From an uncultured Nitrosospira sp. (GTDB lineage Bacteria > Nitrospirota > Nitrospiria > Nitrospirales > Nitrospiraceae): a stretch of DNA of 64,000 bases. Of this stretch, positions 58,487 through 64,000 are shown piece by piece. Location of the stretch: contig CAADGK010000052.1 of the NCBI GenBank assembly GCA_900696515.1, forward strand, positions 17,114-81,113, given 5' to 3'. The notes beneath the pieces were generated by a model that saw nothing but the letters and a program-made list of their open reading frames with translations, made no database searches and was not told where the DNA came from. Within the stretch, counting starts at the first letter, position 1; every line of letters starts with the position of its first letter. A program made the translations under genes and the position numbers.

Positions 58487-60073
58487 GTGCAAGTTCATTC
58501 AGGCCTAGCACCTGCCCTACACACGGCCAAACGGGTGAGCACCTATCTGATAGGGGTGCTCCTCTGCTGGTCTGCGTTTGTTCCCCCTAGCGTGCTGGCA
58601 CAAGGAACCGGCTCGCAACCGGCCAAGGTATCACTCGATTTCAACGAAATAGATATCCCCGTCTTTGCCCGATTCATCGGCGAGCTCACCGGTAAGAACT
58701 TCGTGTTGGACGAAACCATTAAAAAACAAGGCGGGAAAATCTCCGCCTTTTCTCCAACCAAAGTTTCAGCGGAGCAGGCGTTCAATATGTTTGTGGCGGC
58801 ACTCGAGGCCGCTCGTATCGCGGTCGTGAAAAAGGACGGGAATCTCTATCAAATTGTGCCGATGGGCGACCTCCCGCCTGAGCGCGGGGTGTTCGTGTAC
58901 AAGCTCAAACATGCCAATGCCACGGATCTCGCTGCAGTCCTCACCAATCTGGTCGCACGTTCCCAAACCGTGGCCCAAATCACACCGGGCGTTCGGCCTC
59001 CGATCAGGCCACTCACTGAATTTGAAGCGCCGGTCCAGGTGTTTGCCGACAAGGCCACCAACTCCATCATCATCAGCTCAACCAAAAATGCATGGACGCA
59101 CATCAATGCCGTGATTCGTGACTTAGACATCCGTCGTAAACAGGTATTTGTCGAAGCGGTGATCTTGGAGGTTCAAGTTGACCGCCTGCGGCAAATCGGC
59201 ACGGATCCAACTCAAGTCCTCGGGGCCGGAAAGTCCGGGTTCTTGCAAGGGATCGGTGGGTTCAACAGAGCACCAGAAGAACTGGCATCCGTCGCTCAAG
59301 CGATCAGCGGTGTCGCGGCCGGGGGTGCGACCGGCGGTGCGGTGACCGTGTTGAATACCGTGAATGTTCGGGCGTTTATGAACCTCCTGATGAACCTCAC
59401 CGATACGAACATCCTGTCCACGCCTCAAGTATTGGCCGCCGATAATCAAAAGGCCAAGATCGTCGTCGGTGAAAATCGCCCCTTCCCGACAGGGCAGGCC
59501 CAAGGTATCACCGGAGGAACCTTGGTGACGATCGAACGGAAAGACGTCGGAGTGACGTTGGAGTTGACGCCTCAAGTGCTTGAAGATGATTTGATCCGCC
59601 TCGAAATCAAGCAAGAGATTACGGCCATCGCGGAAAACGTGGCTCAGACGATCGGATCAGGCTCAGCCAGCATCCCCGTCGGTCCTACCACCACCAAGCG
59701 CTCGATGGAAACGACGACGATTGCCCAGGATCAGCAGACGCTCGTCGTGGGAGGCTTGGTCCGGGACAACATCACGCTCAGCGAGCGGAAGATCCCGCTC
59801 TTGGGAGACATTCCATGGCTGGGATGGCTGTTCAAATCACAGAATCGTCAGATGGAGAAGTTGAACCTTCTCGTGTTCTTGACTCCGCATTGGGTTCGCG
59901 ACGAGGCCGACATGGCCGAGCTGAATGCCAGAAAAGCTCGAGATGTTAACACCCTACAGCGTGAAAATCGGATCGAAGAACCAACCAGACTCAAGCAAGA
60001 CGTACTCGAACGCCTCGAGCCTCCTGCGGTAGTGCCCCAAGCCTCCCCAAACGATAGGCCCGGCAGGCAGTAA
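58487..60073 (+). CDS. Secretin (GspD/PilQ-type), orphan
   Basis: About 528 residues from GTG 58487, which gives a signal peptide with Lys-Arg, YLIGVLLCWSAFV and a cut after VLA. The start is uncertain; the frame is open from 58352. An N0 domain follows (VSLDFNEIDIPVFARFIGELTGKNFVLD), one N1-type repeat (YKLKHANATDLAAVL, VQVFADKATNSIIIS), and the secretin domain (VEAVILEV, VLAADNQKAKIVVGENRPFPTG, QTLVVGGLVRDN, PLLGDIPWLGWLF). It has fewer N-domains than standard GspD. No other secretion genes are in the window. Confidence 0.88.
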   Translation: MQVHSGLAPALHTAKRVSTYLIGVLLCWSAFVPPSVLAQGTGSQPAKVSLDFNEIDIPVFARFIGELTGKNFVLDETIKKQGGKISAFSPTKVSAEQAFNMFVAALEAARIAVVKKDGNLYQIVPMGDLPPERGVFVYKLKHANATDLAAVLTNLVARSQTVAQITPGVRPPIRPLTEFEAPVQVFADKATNSIIISSTKNAWTHINAVIRDLDIRRKQVFVEAVILEVQVDRLRQIGTDPTQVLGAGKSGFLQGIGGFNRAPEELASVAQAISGVAAGGATGGAVTVLNTVNVRAFMNLLMNLTDTNILSTPQVLAADNQKAKIVVGENRPFPTGQAQGITGGTLVTIERKDVGVTLELTPQVLEDDLIRLEIKQEITAIAENVAQTIGSGSASIPVGPTTTKRSMETTTIAQDQQTLVVGGLVRDNITLSERKIPLLGDIPWLGWLFKSQNRQMEKLNLLVFLTPHWVRDEADMAELNARKARDVNTLQRENRIEEPTRLKQDVLERLEPPAVVPQASPNDRPGRQ

Positions 60074-60170
60074 CCCCTGCACTGCCGGATCAGATGCGCT
60101 GTATGCCCTTCGAAAAAACTCAGGGCCATGGGTACGTCGAGTCGTGAATCATGCAGCGATCGAATCCGCA

Positions 60171-60187
60171 ACGAGATACGTTTTACG
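60171..60187. repeat. Dispersed repeat ACGAGATACGTTTTACG
   Basis: Sixteen of 17 bases match the copy at 53367-53383; a third related copy is at 26454-26470. It lies in the gap between the secretin and PilZ genes. Confidence 0.5.
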
Positions 60188-60243
60188 TACAACGCGTCAC
60201 GAGTCATAGCACACCCCAATCCCACTCCCATTAGCCTCCGAAG

Positions 60244-60257
60244 CCCCTCCTTAGGGG
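60244..60257. terminator. Small hairpin CCCCT-CCTT-AGGGG
   Basis: A perfect 5-bp stem with a 4-nt loop lies 170 bp downstream of the secretin stop. Another hairpin (CAGCC-CTAC-GGCTG, 60290-60303) is closer to the PilZ start. Without a T-run the role is uncertain. Confidence 0.35.
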
Positions 60258-60325
60258 AATAGCCGACCTGCCATTGCCCTACTATGCTGCAGCCCTACGG
60301 CTGTATAGAGCAGGAGGGCGTGACA

Positions 60326-60679
60326 ATGGCTGATAACATCGTGAACTGGCGAATCCATCCTCGGCTTTCAGTCACGTATCCGGTCATCTTTGGAGGGGCA
60401 CCGTTTGTCGGAGAAGGAATCGTCTCCGATCTCTCTCTGACCGGCTGTTCCGTCAACTGCAACCGAACCGTTTTGGTGGGTAGCTACATTAAACTGAGCG
60501 TTCTGCTTCCGGACCCCACCGCATCCCTATTTATTGAGCTCGGGAAAATCAGATGGGTCAAGGAACATATCTTTGGCGTTGAGTTCATCAGAATACCAAG
60601 CCTCACTCGCCACCGATTAGATCGAGTCGTGTCACAAGAAATAGCCATAGAGGCAAACATCCGTCAAGCATCTGCTTAG
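60326..60679 (+). CDS. PilZ-domain protein
   Basis: The 117-residue protein starts at ATG 60326 (GGAGG upstream). It opens NWRIHPRLSVTYPVIFGG, with Arg-x3-Arg, then GIVSDLSLTGCSVNC, equivalent to the (D/N)xSxxG c-di-GMP motif, and FIELGKIRWVKEHIFGVEFIRI. The residues for cyclic di-GMP binding are therefore present. It may link c-di-GMP to the neighbouring secretin, but only proximity supports this. Confidence 0.85.
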   Translation: MADNIVNWRIHPRLSVTYPVIFGGAPFVGEGIVSDLSLTGCSVNCNRTVLVGSYIKLSVLLPDPTASLFIELGKIRWVKEHIFGVEFIRIPSLTRHRLDRVVSQEIAIEANIRQASA

Positions 60680-60842
60680 CGTGTAGCTCCTCCTGACAAC
60701 CGTCTCATGCACATGAGTAGAAACCCACCAAGGCCTCATTCAAGAGCCTATACAACGAACCTCTTTTTCTCTTTATATATGTAACGGTTGACCCGGCAAG
60801 AGAGCGAGGCGAGGAAGATCTGAATCGTTAATCCTGCCTTAG

Positions 60843-60873
60843 ACACCCCCCAACTGCTTACAGTGGGGGGTGT
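60843..60873. terminator. Bidirectional terminator, ACACCCCCC hairpin
   Basis: ACACCCCCCAACTG (60843-60856) pairs with CAGTGGGGGGTGT (60861-60873) with one bulged A and a CTTA loop. It lies between the convergent PilZ and beta-barrel genes, 15 bp after the latter's stop, and is the best terminator of the window. Confidence 0.8.
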
Positions 60874-60887
60874 AATATCGAACGGAC

Positions 60888-61733
60888 CTACGGCTTGATA
60901 TCAAAGTGAATCGATAGACCTGCATGCACAAAGATCGTCCTGATCGTGGACTCATATTGGTTTAGAGTAAGACCAGCATCAAACGGGTTGGACGCTCCGA
61001 ACCGATCCGTGTTCAGGTCGTCGTGAAAGGCATGGACATACTTCGCCTCAACAAACGCGGCCACGTACTTGAACAGATGGGCCTTGATTCCTCCCACGCC
61101 TTGAAACGCAATGGACGTATCCCTCTGATCAGTAAGGGGATTGGCGAATGTAGCTCCCCGGGCTCCACCTGGCCTCATCGCGAGCTGATGCGCCCCCACG
61201 CCGATCCCAACATAGGGATGCCACCGCCCGTTGGGATAGGCCTCTGAAATCGCCATCGGCCGTCGAATCAGGAAATTGCTACCAACATAGATGCCCTGGA
61301 TTTCAGTTGTGGTTCCCTGAAATGATCCGTCCGGAAGAGTAACTCCGTTAAAATTTTCCCGACAGCAGGCCACATCCGGATACCAAATAAAACCGGTGAT
61401 CTCAACGCCAAGATCGAATCCCACCAACTTGTTTCTGGTTGGGAACCAGACCCCCGCATTGCCACCGATCGATTGTTTATTCTGATAGTCGACATCTCTG
61501 TCGACCCTCGGCGTAGTCCCGTCCCTAAACGTCGCGTCCTGACTGAACGGAATGGCAATACCTGCCATAAACGATAGATAGGGCTCGATCGTACCAGACG
61601 ACATGTTCGGGAGACCGGAGGATAACGCGTAGGGATCAGCGACCCGTGCAGTGTATGGATCCTCGGCCCGAGCCACCTGAGCCGCACCAACGGCACAGAG
61701 GAGGAAAATCATCGCCGAAATTCTGGTTTTCAT
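60888..61733 (-). CDS. Outer-membrane beta-barrel protein
   Basis: A 281-residue protein with signal peptide MKTRISAMIFLLCAVGAAQVARAED. Barrel-like strands follow: IEPYLSFMAGIAIPFSQDATF, LVGFDLGVEITGFIWYPDV, IYVGSNFLIRRP, WHPYVGIGVGAHQLAMR and VAAFVEAKYVHAFHDDLN, ending IFVHAGLSIHFDIKP. It resembles OmpW/OmpA-type small barrels. No known binding motif is visible. GGGAGGGTG precedes the ATG. Confidence 0.82.
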   Translation of the reverse strand: MKTRISAMIFLLCAVGAAQVARAEDPYTARVADPYALSSGLPNMSSGTIEPYLSFMAGIAIPFSQDATFRDGTTPRVDRDVDYQNKQSIGGNAGVWFPTRNKLVGFDLGVEITGFIWYPDVACCRENFNGVTLPDGSFQGTTTEIQGIYVGSNFLIRRPMAISEAYPNGRWHPYVGIGVGAHQLAMRPGGARGATFANPLTDQRDTSIAFQGVGGIKAHLFKYVAAFVEAKYVHAFHDDLNTDRFGASNPFDAGLTLNQYESTIRTIFVHAGLSIHFDIKP

Positions 61734-62602
61734 TCATCACCCTCCCAAATAAAGAACATAGTCTCTTCGACGACTACTGGTCGTGAAACCGTGATATGGG
61801 TCAGAACGGAACTGTTGCCAGTCCTCACCTTCTTGCTTACGTGTGAGAGTTTCTTGCTAGGCATCGTGCACCTTGCGGACACCGACACGCAGCCCTGCCA
61901 GCATGTCTCCCCTCGATGGGAAGAACGGGGAGCACCGCTGAATACAGAAAATCCCTTCTGCGGTGGCCACATACGCCGTCCGATTGAATTTCTTTTTGAT
62001 ACGATTGAATCCGCACGTGATTCCGTAAACGCGCAGGCATGAGGAGGAGTTAACGTAGCCCACCTCATAGCGACCATGAGGGATGCTCCTTTCGTATACA
62101 TTTGGCAATCGGCGGTAACAGTAGCAATCCCTTGTTCATTTTTTAAAATAGATAAAACTGATTTTGATCATCGAAAAAACCAATATCTCTACCTTCGCAA
62201 GGCGCGAACTCGGCAATAATGCAGTTGAGCAGAGTACTGTTGATGTCTGCATATTGAACTGTGTCCCTATTCCATTGCTGGGAAACACCCGTATACTTGG
62301 ATCCGTCATAATTTTGAATGAGGGTCTGGTCAATGTTACGATCGTGAAGGGATATGCGTTCGAATGATCCCGCCGACACATTCTCGCTGCTCCATACCCA
62401 CCTCCCCCTTTTGAGAATGGCGCAGAAGCAAGGATGGTCCCTTCACCTAAGCCAGAGGGACCTAAATTGAATCAATTCAAATGATTGGAATAACGATGGA
62501 ATATTTTGCCACCGCGCTTCGGAAGGGAAACATCCTGAGCGGAGAACCCAGACTTGATGACGGAGGAAGGATACTAGACCGGAGAATGGCCTGAGACGAC
62601 AC
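61734..62602. other. Gene-poor, AT-richer region
   Basis: About 870 bp with no convincing gene. Overlapping frames on both strands between 61730 and 62381 have no recognisable domain, no clear ribosome site and conflicting coding. The stretch around 62140-62380 is noticeably AT-richer than the surroundings. The upstream part must hold the promoter of the beta-barrel gene. Confidence 0.5.
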
Positions 62603-63475
62603 CTACCGCCCCAGGGCCTTTTTGACTGCCTCCCCGATCTCTGCCGGATTCTTCACGACTTTGACTCCAGCCGCTTCCAGGGTTTTCATCTTTTCAGATG
62701 CCGTCCCCTTGCCGCCGGAGATAATGGCACCGGCATGGCCCATGCGACGGCCAGGAGGCGCTGTAATTCCGGCAATGAAGCTGACGACCGGCTTTTTAAC
62801 ATTCTTCTTGATGAATTCAGCGGCCTTCTCTTCCGCGTCGCCGCCGATCTCCCCGATCATAACGATAGCCTGAGTCTCAGGATCTTTTTCAAACAACGGC
62901 AGGACATCCACGAAGCCTGTGCCGTTCACAGGATCACCGCCGATGCCGACGCACGTGGTTTCTCCCAAACCCAATGTCGAAAGCTGATGCACCGCTTCGT
63001 AGGTGAGGGTGCCACTGCGAGACACCACGCCGACAACACCCTTTTTGTGAATGAAACCCGGCATGATCCCGATCTTGGCCTCGTCTACCGTAATCACTCC
63101 CGGACAGTTCGGACCAATCAACCTCACATCCCGACCGCGCAGAGCCCGTTTCACTTTCACCATATCATTCACCGGAATCCCCTCCGTGATACAAATCACG
63201 AGTTTGATTCCGGCATCAGCTGCTTCCAAAATGGCATCGGCGCAGAACGGCGGAGGCACAAAGATGAGCGACGTATCCGCTTCGGTCTTTTTGACCGCGT
63301 CGGCTACCGTATTGAATACGGGAATGCCTTCGACTTCCTGACCGGCCTTCCCCGGAGTCACCCCTGCGACTACCTTGGTCCCATAGGCCTTACATTGAGT
63401 CGCGTGGAATGAACCTTCCTTCCCCGTAATCCCCTGCACCACTACTCGTGTATTCTTATTGACGAGAATGCTCAC
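62603..63475 (-). CDS. sucD: Succinate-CoA ligase, alpha subunit
   Basis: The 290-residue subunit starts at GTG 63475 (AAAGGAG upstream). It has [36 protein letters not shown] (CoA-binding), [49 protein letters not shown] and the phospho-His in [18 protein letters not shown]. It makes succinyl-CoA or the reverse in the TCA cycle, oxidative or reductive. sucC lies upstream on the same strand, separated by a palindromic repeat. Confidence 0.97.
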   Translation of the reverse strand: MSILVNKNTRVVVQGITGKEGSFHATQCKAYGTKVVAGVTPGKAGQEVEGIPVFNTVADAVKKTEADTSLIFVPPPFCADAILEAADAGIKLVICITEGIPVNDMVKVKRALRGRDVRLIGPNCPGVITVDEAKIGIMPGFIHKKGVVGVVSRSGTLTYEAVHQLSTLGLGETTCVGIGGDPVNGTGFVDVLPLFEKDPETQAIVMIGEIGGDAEEKAAEFIKKNVKKPVVSFIAGITAPPGRRMGHAGAIISGGKGTASEKMKTLEAAGVKVVKNPAEIGEAVKKALGR

Positions 63476-63534
63476 GATACGACTCCTTTTCCGTATTCTC
63501 TCACACAAGCGAGGTGGTCGAGCACGCCCTTAAC

Positions 63535-63604
63535 TGCGCGCATGCAACGAGCACCGCCAATTGCAAGGATACTGAGAACCACCCCGGTGCGCGTTGCGCG
63601 AGCA
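63535..63604. repeat. Palindromic repeat element, copy C (GCAA/TTGC core)
   Basis: TGCGCGC, an AT bulge, and GCAACGAGCACCG (63535-63556) pair with CGGTGCGCGTTGC and GCGAGCA (63585-63604) around a 28-nt loop. Twelve of 13 inner bases pair, the exception being the same A-G mismatch seen in copy B. It occupies most of the sucC-sucD junction, so it will be transcribed within that mRNA. Confidence 0.75.
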
Positions 63605-63632
63605 CAAGGGCGTCTCGGCTGCCTCGCAATTC

Positions 63633-64000
63633 TCACGCTGCTTTTCCTGTCAGTTTCACAATTTTTTGGGCGGCTTCCCAGAGATCGTTGGCGACATCGA
63701 GCTTCAATCCGGAATCTGCCAACAGCTTGCGACCTTCTTCGGCATTCGTCCCTTGCAGCCGGACGACGAGAGGCACGTTGATCTTCACTTCCTTGGCCGC
63801 TTCGATGACACCGTGGGCAATACGTTCACAGCGCACGATTCCACCAAAAATGTTGATGAAGATGCCCTTCACGTTCGGATCTTTGAGCAGAATCCGGAAT
63901 CCGGCGGCAACCGTCTCTTTCGTCGCGCCTCCGCCCACGTCCAAGAAGTTCGCCGGTTCGCTGCCCGCTAACTTGATGACGTCCATCGTGGCCATCGCCA
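63633..64000 (-). CDS. sucC: Succinate-CoA ligase, beta subunit, 3' part
   Basis: Only the C-terminal ~122 residues are inside; the gene continues beyond the right edge. Visible: [80 protein letters not shown]. These are hallmark C-domain motifs of SucC, including the GGIVRC loop. It precedes sucD in the same operon. Confidence 0.96.
   Translation of the reverse strand, partial: AMATMDVIKLAGSEPANFLDVGGGATKETVAAGFRILLKDPNVKGIFINIFGGIVRCERIAHGVIEAAKEVKINVPLVVRLQGTNAEEGRKLLADSGLKLDVANDLWEAAQKIVKLTGKAA

Noticed and set aside
61730..62101. Minus-strand frame and the opposing frame 61791-62042
   Set aside because: They conflict with each other, lack domains and start signals, and cover the likely promoter of the beta-barrel gene.

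Overview
This 64 kb window looks like a chromosomal segment of a Gram-negative, probably Nitrospira-like bacterium. That is an inference from gene content: many outer-membrane lipoproteins and beta-barrels, an RND pump, an orphan CbbQ-type ATPase, families such as DUF3015, DUF3332, DUF4105 and AIM24, sucCD, and moderately high GC with dense, often overlapping genes. I see no rRNA, tRNA, CRISPR array, prophage or complete insertion sequence. About 62 protein genes are supported. Several starts were moved to GTG or TTG, or to internal ATGs, where ribosome binding sites or overlaps decide.

Layout. 1-6.6 kb: end of a lipoprotein gene, a methyltransferase, TfoX, then a minus-strand run (MFS carrier, ferredoxin-MBL protein, AlkA glycosylase, RidA, SDR, nitroreductase). 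6.6-12.4 kb: complete RND efflux operon, preceded by an unusual array of four 8-bp repeats at exact 11-bp spacing. 12.6-17.3 kb: STAS and SnoaL-like proteins, then a TetR-HlyD-ATPase-permease exporter operon. 17.4-21.4 kb: sigma-54 activator, double-CDGSH protein, CPA2 antiporter. 21.5-28.5 kb: a redox/electrophile cluster (HxlR regulator, SDR, tautomerase, Rieske-flavodoxin fusion, two VOC proteins, DsbA-like, pirin, NmrA-like). 28.8-31.7 kb: OB-like secreted protein, twin glycine-zipper lipoproteins with palindromic repeats between them, DUF167, orphan CbbQ.

31.8-43.2 kb: a hybrid histidine kinase coupled to a YkgJ-DUF2156 fusion; divergently, an ATP-grasp-like protein, glutaredoxin-like protein, a lysine 2,3-aminomutase with true KamA active-site residues, dCTP deaminase, a membrane protein, the TIGR04283/TIGR04282 pair, an SDR and a zinc-ribbon protein. 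43.2-53.2 kb: hydrolase, envelope proteins, phosphodiesterase, M48 protease, AIM24, amidohydrolase. 53.5-60.7 kb: a 1477-residue TPR/disordered/membrane protein divergent from an orphan secretin, then a PilZ protein. 60.9-64 kb: beta-barrel protein, a gene-poor stretch, sucD and the end of sucC.

The most interesting non-coding signal is a family of three structured palindromic repeats (29875-29916, 29991-30037, 63535-63604). They share a framework, including an AT bulge and conserved A-G mismatches, while the central 4-5 bp differ between copies and change on both strands together. That is covariation expected of a folded RNA or ssDNA element. One copy sits inside a perfect 25-bp inverted repeat. 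Other intergenic repeat families, including heptamers, occur throughout and sometimes intrude into gene starts.
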